From: Datisca glomerata
Taxonomy: Eukaryota > Streptophyta > Magnoliopsida > Cucurbitales > Datiscaceae
Length of the DNA stretch: 64,000 bases
Direction: 5' to 3'
NCBI GenBank assembly: GCA_003255025.1
Contig: QANY01006236.1
Location: 248,001 to 312,000, forward strand
Both the position numbers and the translations under genes were made by a program. Shown in pieces: positions 11,720-25,020 of the stretch; within the stretch, counting starts at the first letter, position 1, and every line of letters starts with the position of its first letter. The notes under the pieces are model-generated. The model made no database searches and was not told the DNA's origin. It worked only from the letters and a program-made list of their open reading frames with translations.

Positions 11720-13944
11720 TGTTGGGCATAGTGCTCTCAAAGCACATATAAAAATATTTTAATTTGAAATTAATAAAAATACATTTTTCTTATAATTATC
11801 TTTTCTGAATTATTATTGAATAATTTGTATAAACACTTAAAAATTATATATTCATTAATGAGACTATGATATTGTATTAGTACGAAAGGATTAAGATCAT
11901 AAATAATGAACAAAATAGTCCGCAAGATATTAAAGTATGAATCTTTAATGAATGGTTACTAGTACGGTTCGCTAAGTATTTTGAATACATGTGATCTAGA
12001 TCCGGATCGCTGATGTGGATAGACGTCTTAGTGAAGGGATTTTATGTAATTACATTATATAGGACATGACCGATGTGAATTAATATATTTATTAACTTAC
12101 CGTTTATCATGAAAATTTAATACACATCAATGAGATGATCTTATGTAGATCACTCTAAATCCTAAGTAGTCATGAACTCATATGCATGTCTACTGGATAT
12201 TTTGATTCACTCGTTAAGGTTTGTTTGTAAAACAGGCTACTGACTTTTGTTTTGGAGATTCATTGACATGGATGGCTAGGAACATAATCTTACAAGATTT
12301 AGAATCCAAGTTTTCCTAACGGATCATATATTGGTCTCCTTAAATGTTAATTCTGGAACTGAATGATTTTATTGAGCTCAAATTTATAATACGATCATAA
12401 ATTGACCGTTCACTAGCGAATTAATGGTACTTAAGGATTCAGTAGTGAATTAATGGTACTTAAGGATTCACTAGTGAATTAATGATACTTAAGGATCAAG
12501 AGATAATTAGAAGGGTAAAATGGTATTTTGGACTAGCTCTAATTTACGAACCAATAATTGGAGGACAGAACTACATGAATAGATTATATCAATAGACTAC
12601 ATGAGGTTACTATGTAAATATATTATGTAATTACTAAGAGTACAATTTCATATTTATAGTGGAATAATAATGAAATTAATAAATAAGATTATTTAATTAA
12701 AAAGTTTAATTAATAATCTAATTTATTGGAGCTTAGAATTATGGGTTCATGGTCCCCAAGCCACCTCTGTACTACACAATATAAGGTGTGAATGTTTCAG
12801 AGCATAAGAAAAGGACTAGCTTGCAAAATGAATTTAGTTTCAGAGACAAGTATATAATTATGAGATAATTATGTGAAATTAAGTAATTAAAATTAATTAA
12901 TTAAATTAATTATTGTAATTTTTAGAAATTATAATTAATTAATTATGTCGATTGTTTTGAATTAATCAATAAGTGAGACAATATATTTGATTTATGAAAT
13001 TAAATAATATTAAACGATTATAAGATAATAATTTGAATTTGAATTAACTAAGTTATTTTTGAACTAACAAATAAGTTAGTTGATAGATGTGATCAAATAA
13101 ATTAATTTTGAATTAACTGATATCAAGATATTTATCTGATTAAAATAAATAATAAATTTGAAAAAATTGTCACGTGGCATGTCGGACTGCCACATGCCAA
13201 TCACTATTTTTTGAATCAGGGATTTGGCGTGCCACATTGTAGTGCCACATGGCACTACAGTGACACGTGATATACTGTAGTGCAACATGGCACTACAATG
13301 ATGCGTGAGACTTTCTAGTGCCTCAAGACACTACAATAGTTCACGACACTATAACGTAGCGCAAACTGCAGTGGGTCGCACTATAGTTGCACATTTATAA
13401 ATAATTTGTTATTTTATGAAAACTTTAAAAATCTATTGAGTATTGACCTAGAATATATATATATAGATAATGTTATATTGGCCTCATTAAAAAATCATAG
13501 GTGTGATTAATTTGTTAATCAAAGCACTTCTCCAATTCTCTCTCAGAGTTCTGTCTCAAAAGTTCTTCTCCAAATTTTTAGATCTCATGTATTGAGTACA
13601 TCTAGAGACAATAAGTGTTCTTGATCTATTCTATATACACACACACGTTCTAGTTTGTTTGAGGATTGATTTGAAGATCTTAGTGTAGATCTCACAGTTC
13701 ATTCTTCGTGAAATCTTACGCTCGTTGTTTTACTAGAAAATAGCGAGGACGCTTGATAGACTTCGAGATATATTATTACTTTCTATGAATGTCTTTAATT
13801 TAATGTATAGATATATAATGGATCCATTGGAAAAAATTGTATTTCATAAAAAATATTTTTTGGAACTTATGGCATCAAGATTATTTTTTCAATCAATACA
13901 TTTTTTAAATAAACTGCCTCCGCTGCGCGCCTCAATTTCCAACA
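11720..13944 (+). repeat. 3' LTR of the copia element (LTR family copy 1)
   Basis: It starts TGTTGGGC directly after the polypurine tract and ends CCAACA, a perfect 6-bp terminal inverted repeat; length 2225 bp. Three other copies of this LTR are in the window (17084, 28272, 32384). It contains a 29-bp unit in triplicate (12409-12495), which the other copies carry once, and a dense palindromic block at about 13170-13390. The last 40 bases before the end are GC-rich, as in the other complete copies. Confidence 0.85.
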
Positions 13945-14614
13945 CGATGTTGGCTCGCAAGTGATTGTAACTCACAAAGACCACCCTAGAGTAGTATCTT
14001 AAATAGCTAATATACGAAGGATAGAGAAGCCACCAGTAACTGAGTTTGGCATAGGGGACAAGTTTGGCCAAAGATCTCATCCATACTCATTTTTTTACCT
14101 GAACACAAAAGAGAAGATTGTAGAGGCAAAGAGCTATAGAAGAATATTAGCCAAAATGAGCTAAAGGCCGAAGAGGAAGATCCGAAACTTATTGGAGAAA
14201 AGAATGAGGAGGAGGATGTGATAAACTAGTTAGAAGCTCATTTATCAGGAGGATAAATGAGATAATCTTTTAGGTGAAAAGAATGGTGAAAATGATCATG
14301 TTCCAAAGTCTCCCAAACTGGAGTATGAGGAAATAGAAGATGTTTTTTTAAAAGGGGATGAGTCAATCATTCAGTTTTGAATATTATCTCCAACTCATTG
14401 CTACATAGTGGTCATATTTCATTTATGCTTTGAACCGTAACCCGGGCAGCCTTGTGTAATGGATGGTGATGTGGTAAAGGCAGTAGAAACCAAAGGTGGA
14501 CAAAGAATCTAAAATTTCGACCCAACAATTGATTAGTAGAAGTAACACGAAAGATTGGCCAAAAAAGTTAGTTTTTTAGAAGCCATCAGAAAGTGCATCA
14601 TAACACTTGAAACC

Positions 14615-14660
<46 letters not shown>

Positions 14661-17083
14661 CGCATTTCGATGGCTTGCCAATCCATAGGATTCTTGTTGA
14701 TAACAGGGCCATCGTGAATATTCTTTCAGCATTGATGATGAAAAAATTATGTAAGGAAGATCAATAATTGATCCCAACTGTGCTAATCATTATTAGTTTT
14801 TCAAGTGGAGTTACAAAGTCAAAAAGAGTGTTACCGGTTGAGTTACGGTGGGGAGAAAAACATTAATGGCAACATTTTTTGTGGTAGATTCAAAATCACA
14901 TTACAACGTTTTGCTTGGGAGAGATTGGATTCCCGCAAGTCTTTGCGTGCCATCTTTACTTCACCAACCTTTATTTTTTTGGAACGGGGAGAAGCTAGAA
15001 GTAGTTTATGCTGATAGCAGGCCTCGCAACCAACGTGGTAGAAACAAGATATTATGAAGACGATATCGGTTTAATCAAATTTTTTGGAAGTAGTAAGTCA
15101 GGTCGTCCACGTGGTGTTACGTCCTTAAAATAACATAAGCTTCTTTGCTAAGAATTTGATGAGACTTACAAAATATTGTTCCGGCCAACTTTAGAAAAGT
15201 TTCCTGGGTCGATAATTGAAGAAATTCCTTGATGGACTTCATAAAAGAAAGAGAGAAATCTATCGCAGTGAAATCGACCCTGAAAAGACTATAGACTTAC
15301 TTAGCCAATAAGAAGATGGAGAATGAAGTAAATATTGATTGAGCTGAATTTCTGATGGAGGATGAGATTGAAAAGATGAGAGATTGTGACTTTGAAAAGG
15401 TTCGGCCATCCCCAGCCAAGTTAAAGGATTCACTTAGGTACAAGATCCATTGCTAGAAGTTAATCTTGCGACAGAAGATGATGTTCGGCTAACCTTTGTG
15501 AGTGGTTTATTTGAACCAAATTTTCATGCTGAAGTCATTAAAATTTTGGAGTACAAAGATTATTTTGCATGGGATTATCACTAAAATCCTGGCCTAGAAA
15601 GGGAGTTGGTCGAGCATAGACGTCCTATCAAAAGTGATTACAAGCCGTATTAGCAACCCCCAAGAAGGATGTCACTTGATATAATGTTAAAGGTAAAATA
15701 AGAAATAGAGAGGATGTTAAAGGGTAAATTTATCAGAACAGCCAGTTATGTGGAGTTGTGCCAGTAGTGAAGAAAAAAAGTAAGATTCGAGTTTGCATTG
15801 ATTTCATGAACTTGAACGCAACCACGTCCAAAGATGAATATCCTATGCCAGTGGTTGATCTTTTAATTGATGGAGTGGCTAGACATGAAATTTTATCTTT
15901 CATGGATGGTCATTCAGGTTATAGTCAAATCTATATTACTGAGGAAGATGTGTCAAAAATGACATTTAGATGCTCGTGAGCTATTGGAACCTTTGAATGG
16001 GTGGTCATGCCTTTCGGCCTAAAAAATGCTGGAGTAACGTATCAGCGAGCGATGAACGCTATATTCCATGATATGATCGGAAGAATTATGGAAGTGTATA
16101 TTGATGATGTAGTAGTCAAATTGGCCAGGAAAGAATAGCATTTGCTTGATTTGAGGAAGACCTTTAAAAGGATGAGAGTTCACAAGTTGAAGATGAACCC
16201 ACAAAAGTGTGCTTTCAGGGTGTCAACAACTGGAAATTTCTTGGGTATATTTTATTCATCAACGAGGGATTAAAATAGATAAGAAAAAGACACGAGCTAT
16301 TATTGAGGCCCACCACTAAACACCAAGAAAGGTTGCAAAGTTTGATAGGCCGAATTAATTTTTTAGACGATTCATCTCAAATTCGGCTGGAAAGATCCAA
16401 TCATTTTCAGCTTTACTAAAGTTGAAAGAAGAAGCAGAGTTTAGATAGGAGAAGCAACATCAGGAGATGTCTGACATGATCAAAGGATATTTGGCTAAAC
16501 CACCAGTCATTATGCCTCCTATGAAGAATCGACCGCTAAAATTATATGTGTAGGCCTCTAAAAGATCGATAGGTAGTCTTTTGACTCAAGACAATGGGTT
16601 TGGAAAGGAACAAGCCATCTACTATCTAAGTAGAGTTTTGAATCCAAATGAGTTGAAATATTCTCCAATTGAAAAGTCGTGTCTTGCCTTGTACTTTTCG
16701 GCCATAAAGCTCAGAGATTACAAGTTACCCACTATGGTGTTCATTATATCAAAAACTAATTTAGTGAAATACATGCTCTTTAGGCCAATCATTAGAGGAA
16801 GAGTTGGATGTGGATTATAACTTTGTTGGAGTTTACTTTTCATTTTGTGCAGTAAAAGTCAACTAAAGGGCAAGCGTTAGTGGATTTCTTGGTTGATCAC
16901 TCATGTTTAGATGTAGATGGGGAATTAGATCCAATTGAGATTGCATCCATAACCTTGACTCCTTGGAGGCTGAGTTTTGATGGATCTAGAACAGAAAATT
17001 GGGCAGGGGCTGATATCGTCATTGAATCACCAAAGGGTTGGAAAACTCAATTTTCTTTCCAACTAAGTTTTGAGTGTTCAAAT
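13945..17083 (+). pseudogene. Ty3/gypsy pol remnant: protease, reverse transcriptase, RNase H
   Basis: In order: an aspartic protease remnant (14655-15050) with RILVDNRAIVNIL in place of the usual LVDxGA motif and GRDWIPASLC; reverse transcriptase (about 15740-16260) with FMNLNATTSKDEYPMP, SFMDGHSGYSQI, MPFGLKNAGVTYQRAMN and an intact YIDD box (about 16096); a first RNase H (16550-16800); and the start of a second RNase H-like domain (16860-17083; WRLSFDGSRTENWAGAD). The frame changes repeatedly and has stops, so it is dead. A TA microsatellite has expanded inside the protease and reads as Tyr-Ile repeats. The second RNase H is interrupted at 17083 by a solo LTR and resumes at 19158. No gypsy LTR or integrase was recognised. 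Confidence 0.87.
14618..14657. repeat. TA microsatellite inside the gypsy protease remnant
   Basis: About 20 TA units inside the degenerate protease reading frame, showing that the coding constraint is gone. Confidence 0.9.
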
Positions 17084-19157
17084 TATTGGGCGTAGTCCAT
17101 CAAAGCATGTGTTTTGACATTTTAATATGAAATTTAATGCAATTATATTTTTCTTATAGTTGTTCTTTTAAATTATTGTTGAATAATTTACGTAAGTATC
17201 TGAAAATTTCCTATTCATTAATTAGACTATGATCTTGTATAAGTACGAGAGTATTAAGGTCATAGATAATGAATATGTGTGATCTAGATCCGGATCATTG
17301 ATGTGGCTAGACATTTTAGTGAATGTACTTTGTATAATAAGATTATATACGACATGACCGATGTGGATTAATATCTTTATTAACTTACCATTTATCATAA
17401 AATTTAATATACATCAATCTGATGATCATATGTAGATCAGTCTGAATCCTGAGTAGTCATGACTAGGCATGTCTACTAGATCTTTTGATTCATTCGTTAA
17501 GATTTATTTATAAAACAGGCTAGTGACTTTTATTTTAGAGATTTAGTGACATGGATGGTTGAAAACATGATCTTACAAGATTTGAAATCCAAGCTTCCCT
17601 GAAGTGTGAATTCTAAAACTGAATGATTATTGAGCTCAAATTTATAATACAATTATAAACTGACCATTCATTAGTGAATTAATGGTACTTAAGGATCAAG
17701 ATGTAATTAGAAGGGTAAACAATAATTTTGATCAGTTTTAATTTACGAACCAATAATTGGAGGATAGAACTAGATGAAGTGATTATATCAATGGACTACA
17801 ACATAATACTCTCTACATATATTCTGTAATTATTAAAAGTAAAATTTCATATTTATATTGGAGTAATAATGAAATTAATAAATAATATTATTTAGTTAAA
17901 GAGTTTAATTAATAATCTAGTTTATTGAAGCTTAGAATTATGGGTCCGTGGTCCCTAAGTCACCTCTGTACTACACAGTCTAGGATGTGAATATTTCAGG
18001 ACATGAGAAAATGACTAACTTGCGATAGGAATTAATTTTTTAAGCAAAATATTGAGATAATTATATGTAATTAATTAATTAAAAACTAATTAATGTAACT
18101 ATTTAATGTAATTTTTGAAAATTACAATTAAATAATTTTATCTATTAATTTTGTGTTGATCGATAAGTAAAATAGAATATTTGATTTATGAAATTAAATA
18201 ATATTAAATCATATGAGATAATGATTTGATTTGGTTTACCTAATATATTAGTTAACAGATAAGTTAATTTTTGAATTAACTAATATCTAAAAATTTATCT
18301 GATTACAATAAATAATAAATTTGTAGAAAGTTATCACGTGACATGTTGGACTTCCACATGTCAATCACTGATGTTGAATCAGAGATTGACATGGACTACT
18401 GTAGTGCCACGTGACACACTGTAGTGCCTCACGGCATTACAGTGGTGCGACACGACACTGTAACTCCTTACGACACACTGCAGTGTCGTATAGCACTATA
18501 GTGTTGTACAATTGCAGTGGGTCCCACTTCAATTGCACATTTTTAATTAATTTATTATTTTATGTAAATCCTTAAAAAATATGATATGTCATTATTTAGA
18601 AAAATATAGGATATTATTCTATTAACTTTAGTATACTAATAACACAGTCACAATAAGGGGTGAAACTCTCTTAGATTAAAAGTTAATAAAAAAGCTATGT
18701 TAAGAACTTTTAATTGTTTTTTTATCAGTCTTGTCTCACAAATTAATTCTATTCGAAACACAAATTAATCTTCTTCGAAATCTCTAGATCTCATGCGCTG
18801 AGTACATCTTGAGACAGAAACATGTTCTTGATATATTTTACGTGCTCACACACGTCCTAGTGTGTTTGAAGATTGACTTGGAAGATCATAGTGTGAATCT
18901 CAAAGTCTGTCGTTTGTGGGATACCAAGATCGTTGTATCGCAAGGACGTTTGATTCGACTACAAGAGTTATATTTTATATCCATGTATGTCGTTGATTTA
19001 ATATATAAATATATAATGGATTTGATCCGAAAAAGTGTTTTTCAATTAAAAAGTTTTCATTTTTGGGATCTGAGACAATGCAATTGATTATCGCTTTATA
19101 AATTTATTTTTAAAACACCACCATGTCTTCTACCGCGCGTCGCCGCGGATTCCAATA
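17084..19157 (+). mobile_element. Solo LTR of the copia family (copy 2), inserted in the gypsy element
   Basis: 2074 bp, homologous along its length to 11720-13944. It is flanked by a perfect 5-bp target-site duplication, CAAAT (17079-17083 and 19158-19162). Ends read TATTGG…CCAATA, that is TGTTGG…CCAACA with one transition at each end, matching C-to-T decay. The gypsy reading frame (FECSN, then NQAEYEVLIIGLK) is restored if the LTR and one CAAAT are removed. There is no internal copia sequence, so LTR-LTR recombination has deleted the body. Confidence 0.92.
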
Positions 19158-19300
19158 CAAATAATCAGGCAGAGTATGAAGTATTGATAATCGGTTTAAA
19201 GATAACACGTGTCTCAAACAGAATCGTATAACAAAGTTATTCATATCGTGTCTAGGCATATCCCCTAGTTAACAACATAATCAGAACCGTTCACTGTAAC
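19158..19300 (+). pseudogene. Continuation of the gypsy RNase H-like domain after the solo LTR
   Basis: Directly after the CAAAT duplication the sequence encodes NNQAEYEVLIIGLKI, which continues the RNase H-like frame broken at 17083. Homology fades after about 19240. Confidence 0.8.
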
Positions 19301-19319
19301 ATGACGAATTGGGCGAAGA

Positions 19320-19525
19320 AACAGATGACACACAAGTGACGACAAAAAAAAATGACACACATTGGACGACGGAACAGATGGTACTCATATGTGACAGAAA
19401 ATGTGAACAAATGACACCTCATGAGTGATAAAAAATATTTATAGATGACACCCAATATGTGACCAAAACATGAATAGATGACGCCTCATGTGTGACAAAA
19501 ATATGAACAGATGACATCTGATTCA
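19320..19525. repeat. Degenerate minisatellite, about 30-35-bp unit
   Basis: Six or so imperfect copies of a unit of the form GAACAGATGACACCTCATGTG followed by TGACAAAAA. The copies nearest 19420-19510 are the most alike. Confidence 0.7.
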
Positions 19526-20640
19526 TATAACAGAACAAAACGTGATCAACCTGATTTCTTGTTAACTAAGGCTTGTGCTTAAATTCATATCTTGCATAAT
19601 GACCACTTGACTTAATTAACTTCATAACTTGCAGAGTCCACGCATGATAATAATTGATCATATGGTTCACAAGTACACATATAATGCATATTGATACATG
19701 TAACAGAATCAAACATGATAACATACTAACATAAAATCAGTCATAATCAAATATTTATCTCATGATAATCAAATTAATAACTAAACAGTAAACAATTACC
19801 AAAGTGTTAACAAAATATAAACATTATTGAAAAACTGTATAATAGATAATAATATAAATACATGATACAATTATGACATCAGAGTCAAATCACTATGTAA
19901 GCTCACTTACACAAAACATATATATGAACATGACATGTTTACAGACAATTAAAAATGATGAGAATAATACATCTTACATTTATCACACGTGGGTCACATT
20001 ACGATGTAAATTCACTTACACAAAGCATATACATTATAATATAAACAATTATACTCAGAACATAAACATGTATGTAAATCAATTACACATCTTATCAATA
20101 AATGGTAAACTAGTTTATAAAATAGTCACAAAAATAATATAACATTAATATCACACAACTTAGAATATTACAATTAAATATAGACCGTAAATTATCACAC
20201 AAGAGTCATATCAGTATGTAAGTCCACTTACTTAACCGGAGGAAGGAACTAAACAACTTGTGACATGGGATCCAAAAAATATAATCACTAAATTGTTTTG
20301 AAATAAATAAATGTTAAATAAACACATTTTTGATATCATACAAATAGAGATTTAATTAAAACGGTGTAAAGGGGTCTGAGCGAGGTTGTAAAACAATGCA
20401 AAGGGATCTAAGTGAGGTTGAAAAATAATGTATCCTTCAGAAGTCAAACGATAAAGCTTTGGATCAAACGGTTCAGACATGGCTGGTTCAAACCAGTCGG
20501 TTTGGTCGAATTAGAACAATTCAGACCAGTCAGGCTAAACTGAACCGGTTTGAATTGGACCGGTCGGAACAGAATCAACTGGTCGGGTTAGGCAACTAAC
20601 CAGGTTACAAAACATAGAAAAATAAAGGAACAAGGAACAA
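19526..20640. other. AT-rich repeat-like region without genes
   Basis: A motif of the form CAnTATGTAAGntCACTTAC recurs at about 19889, 20001 and 20212, within three loosely similar segments 110-210 bases apart. 20460-20600 is rich in GGTTCAAACCGG-type words in both orientations. An 89-codon open frame at 19873 shows no family resemblance. Confidence 0.45.
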
Positions 20641-20940
20641 GGAAGGGAAAGGAAAAATTGTCAGTGATCTTCATCGTGGTGATGGCAGCAGAAGCAGGGG
20701 AGAGAGAGGGGGAGAGGGAGAGGGAGAGTCAGAGAGAGAAACAGAAGGAGAGAGAAAGCAACAACAAGCGAAAAGAAACAGAAAGTGAGCAAGAGAGAGA
20801 ATTAGATAGAGAGTATCAAAGAGAGAGAGCAGAGAAAGGAAAGAGAAAAAAAACATAGAGCTACGAGATGGAGAGAGAAAAACAAGGAGAAAAAATATAG
20901 AAAGAAAGAAAGAAGACAGAATCGAGAAGCTTACCACAAC
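20640..20940. repeat. Purine-rich (GA/GAA) low-complexity tract
   Basis: Nearly 250 bases of A and G with interruptions. It translates to Arg/Glu or Ser/Leu runs depending on strand, so apparent open frames here (20658-20858 +, 20671-20937 -) are not evidence of genes. Confidence 0.8.
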
Positions 20941-21367
20941 CTTAGATTGAAGACTGTAGAGGAATAGTTGAAGAATAGAGAGTACAAAGCATGGTTAGTT
21001 AATTCGGGGACGGCAAAAATACAGAGTATTATTCAGCATGTATAATTCGGGAATTTAACGGTCAAACATTTGGTTAAAATTCGGTCAATAATACGTGATA
21101 CGTAAAAATTCGGATATGGGTTTTAAACGAGTATCATACGTTTTCTTTTTAAAAATTCGATACTAAAAATACGGCTTTAAAATTTATAAATAAATATTAA
21201 TATAACAATATATTATGAATATGACAAAAAATATCATTCTACAAATTTCTTAAACATTTTCATAAACCAAAATATATTGATCAATTAATAGTGTTCTATT
21301 CATACAAAATATAGTCATTAATCCAAAATATTCAATCCATAAAAACTAATTGAATTAATAAAAACTA

Positions 21368-23420
21368 TCAAATAATGGGATCGTCGGGTGGTAAAGTTTC
21401 ATCGAAACAAGATTCGTTTGGGGTACGAAGTAGCTCAGACCAGTTGCACAAGCTCATGTCATCTAAAGCAAATGGTTCTTCTTCAACAAATGAATTGATC
21501 TTAAAAAGATCAATATGCATCATATCTAGCACTTCACAATCCTTATACATTGTCATCATCAAAGAGTTCATTCTCACATACACCAAATCATCGAACATTG
21601 TCGGTGCCAATCTATTTCTCTTTTTCGTTTGGGCTGCTTCCCATGCACTCCAATTTCTTTCACAAGCTGACGAGCTACACGGTTGACTCAAAATTCTAAT
21701 TGCAATCTTTTCAATACAGGGAATATTGAACCGTTAAGCTACCACCAACCTATAAAGACAACTATTTACATTAGGAATGAAATCAACATAAAACATATGA
21801 AAATCTAATTCAAAACGAAGAAACACTTACAAGGATGGCTAGTGTTTATCATAGCAGTGGATGTACAATTGAACAAGGGTAGAAACTTTAAACGATATTT
21901 AACTAGTTCAGTTACCAGCTGATCTCTTTCATCTAAAGAACCCAACTGTTGAACAAGATATTCAACTCCTTCTCTAATATCAATGTTGTCTTCTTTGTAC
22001 TTCTCAATAACCATATAAGCTGGACTAAGAAGTGCAGCAGTAGCATGTACCTTATGGAGAATGTTCTTCTCTCTTCTCTGCTCAAATATTTTCATCATAA
22101 GAGAATAACGAGAATGAGCTTTTACATAATATTGATCAAGCGCCTGTCGTGCCCTCCCCATAGCATCATATAAATATCCCGCTGTAGATCTCTCACCATC
22201 TACTAATCGAAGAACTCTCACCAGAGGCTCAACAACATTCACATAATATTTCGTATCTACCCAGAAATACTCATTTTGAACTATTGAAGTCATTAACTTA
22301 GCATGTGCAGTCTTAGTAAAATTCAAACCCCTCCATTCAGAAGATGCAACCAAAATTCTCAAATTGTTTTCACGATCAGTTATCAATTGAAGCATCAAAA
22401 AGTTCGAAGCAAATCTAGTCTTACACGAAAATTTTAACTCCTGTCATCTGTATATTTCCTCATCAATTGCAATACCATATGATGCTTATACATGTAATCT
22501 ACTATTTGTTTCGCATCATCAATCACACTTTTCACCCATTCAATTTGATTATAATGATCTTTCAATAACAAATTAATACCATGAGCTGCACATTTAGTTC
22601 TGTATAATCGAGGATATTTTCCCATCAGCATGCAACCAGCAAACTCATGATTTGACACATTATCAGTAACTATTTGCACAACAAGATCAGAGCCAATTTC
22701 ATCGATGACGGATGAAATAATGTTATAAAGATACTCACCAGTCAATCTCTCCTGTGAACATTCAAATAATTTCAAACAAATAGCACCTAACGGTGAGCTA
22801 GTGATAACATTAACCCATGACTTCAATATAGGTCTCAACATATATTCTTGGATGAAATATTTCAAACAAATAGCAAACTCATGATTGTTTTACACATGCA
22901 ACATAGGTCTCAACATATATTCTTGCCTCAGGTACTAACTTAGTACGAAGTGTTGAATAACTAGGTACAATATAACCACAGTCAAAATCACCTAAAGCTT
23001 TACTCATGTCAAGAAATGACTTGGATGAAATATTAAATGCTATGTTGTTCATGATGAAAATTGAGAAATTTTTTTGTCAACATTGCTCCTCTCTTTCTTA
23101 GCAGAGAATTTTGAGATTGTGGTTTGAGTCTTATTAGATAGACCCAAAGAGCAAGCGTTCGATCCTTCATTACTTTCATTAACCAAATCATTTTTTCTTT
23201 TCTTACTAGAACTACAACTTGAATCTCTAATTAAAAAATACGCTTCAGCTTGAACCTCCTCCAGTACTTTACTACATATATCAATATCATGACCACTAAT
23301 TCAAGATAAATGAGACTTTACTCTAGAAATCCCTCCAGTAAAATCTCTCTCACAAAATTTGCACTTGAAATGATTATTTGACTGTTCAGCGTAATCCCAA
23401 AACTTATCTTTTTTTTCTCA
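21368..23420 (-). pseudogene. hAT-superfamily transposase pseudogene (BED finger, DUF659, dimerisation domain)
   Basis: Read on the minus strand from 23420: a BED-type zinc finger remnant (CKFCERDFTG near 23320-23363, followed by an in-frame stop at the expected His region), a Lys/Ser-rich linker, then a DUF659/RNase H-like core (22434-22865; IVTDNVSNHEFAG and TKCAAHGINLLL), a middle block (21805-22398; SSEWRGLNF, YDAMGRARQALDQYY), and the C-terminal hAT dimerisation region (21368-21691; SQPCSSSACERNWSAWE, VYVRMNSLMM). Frames are broken between blocks; a spliceable gap may account for one break (about 21692-21830) but not all of them. 22760-22925 contains short internal duplications. Terminal inverted repeats were not found, so the element's ends are unknown. 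Confidence 0.85.
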
Positions 23421-24568
23421 CCATGATAATCAAAATTCAAAAAATCTGAAATAGAATCAATAAAACCTATAAACATGATAGAATTTGAATTGACAGAAAC
23501 TATAAGAAGTCCAACTCCAACCAGAACAGAACTAATAAAGTCCAATTCAGTTTAATTTTCTACAATCAAATTCAATTCAGAGAAGTCCAACTCTAATTCA
23601 GGTGACAACTGTTGTCATGTTTTAGAAAAGTTTTCAACAAACCATGAAACAACTATAGTCACATATGTTTGTTTTAGGTAAGCCAATCCAAGCTGAAAAC
23701 ATTCTGGAAAATTAAAGCTAGCCTGGTTCTATTTTTAGGTAAGTCTTGCTTTTCTTGTTTGTTTTGCCTTTTGTTCCTTGTTTTGGATCGTTGTATATAT
23801 GGTATATACCCCTTGTACAATTGTAAATGAGTTTAGTTAATGTATCTTTTGTTTTTAAAAAAAAAATAAACTGAATCATTAATTATTTGTTTGGATTGGA
23901 TTTGGGTTGGTGTTCTTTATCATCTAGTTTTATTTTCTTATATCTCAATTAATGTGCAAAAACATTATTTTAATAAAATATGTCTAAACATTATTTGTGT
24001 TCATTCAATGAAGGATACCAATAATGGTTCGTGTCTAAAGAGCACCGACACTCATATTTATACAGAGTATCGGTGTCAAACATGTGTCAGTTTTGACATT
24101 TTTGACACATGTCCCACATGCTAACAGAAGTATCCGAATTATTTTTTATTTTTATTTTTAATTTTCAGACACATGTTAGATAAGTTAAAACAAGTTTTGG
24201 ATACGTGGGGACACGGACCGTACATGTTTTGGGGTAAAAAACAAAAGAATAAGAGAAATAAAGATTTCGAAGTACAAAATATTGTAATGATAAAAAAAAT
24301 TTCTTTACCCACTTTAGATTTCATTCGTGCCTTCTTGAAGAAGCCATAAGTAGGGAAGGAAAAGTTTTCCTTGTCTGGTTGTCAATGTCTTCGTTCTTGG
24401 TATGCTCGGCGATGACTGTGGTCTGTCTTACTCTGTATATGAGTCGCTACATATCATTGAAGTAACCATTCTGACATCGGTTATGAGTGGTGTGTAGAGT
24501 TTCTTTCATCTCTATCATCAACTCTATCGTCGATGTAGCAGCTCTCTCTTAATGATTTCTCTCACATT

Positions 24569-24604
<36 letters not shown>

Positions 24605-24726
24605 GGATCACGTAGCTCTCTCTCATGGCTCTTTGTCCAGCTTTGTGTCGAAGAAATGTTTTCCAGCCCTTTCCCACTTTGAATTTGCATCTCAGAACAA
24701 GAGGAAGGGTTTTTTCCCACAAGTAT
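23421..24726. other. Non-coding region, possible LINE 3' tail
   Basis: 23690-23870 has the T-rich, promoterless look of a plant LINE 3' end, with a terminal run of nine or more A at about 23860. That is suggestive only. 24560-24605 is a CT microsatellite. Short open frames at 23891 and 24552 are not supported. Confidence 0.3.
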
Positions 24727-25020
24727 TGAAAATTATTTTACAATAATTAATTAGTGCTCCCGCTCACTAATTAACGTTGAGAAACAAGAAGAAAGATTTC
24801 AAAAGAGGAGGAAGAAGAATGCTTTGTTTTCAAAATAAGTTTTTCTCTCAAATAATCAAGCATAAAATAACCAGCCACTTGGGCAGAGAGTTAGATTAAA
24901 TAAAAATAATTAAGCAAGTAAGTAATAATAGCAACAATAATCAGCCATTTGGCCGGTGAAGAACAATAATTAAGTAGGTATTAAAAAAGTATTAAACAGT
25001 AAAATACCCTACCAGGTTTG

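Noticed and set aside
13945..17083. Gypsy pol as the internal region of the element bounded by the 2.2-kb LTRs at 11720 and 17084
   Set aside because: Those LTRs belong to copia: one follows copia RNase H and a polypurine tract, and the other has its own CAAAT duplication inside gypsy coding sequence.
20658..20937. Open frames on both strands (66 and 88 codons)
   Set aside because: They are produced by a GA-rich low-complexity tract and encode Arg/Glu or Ser/Leu runs.
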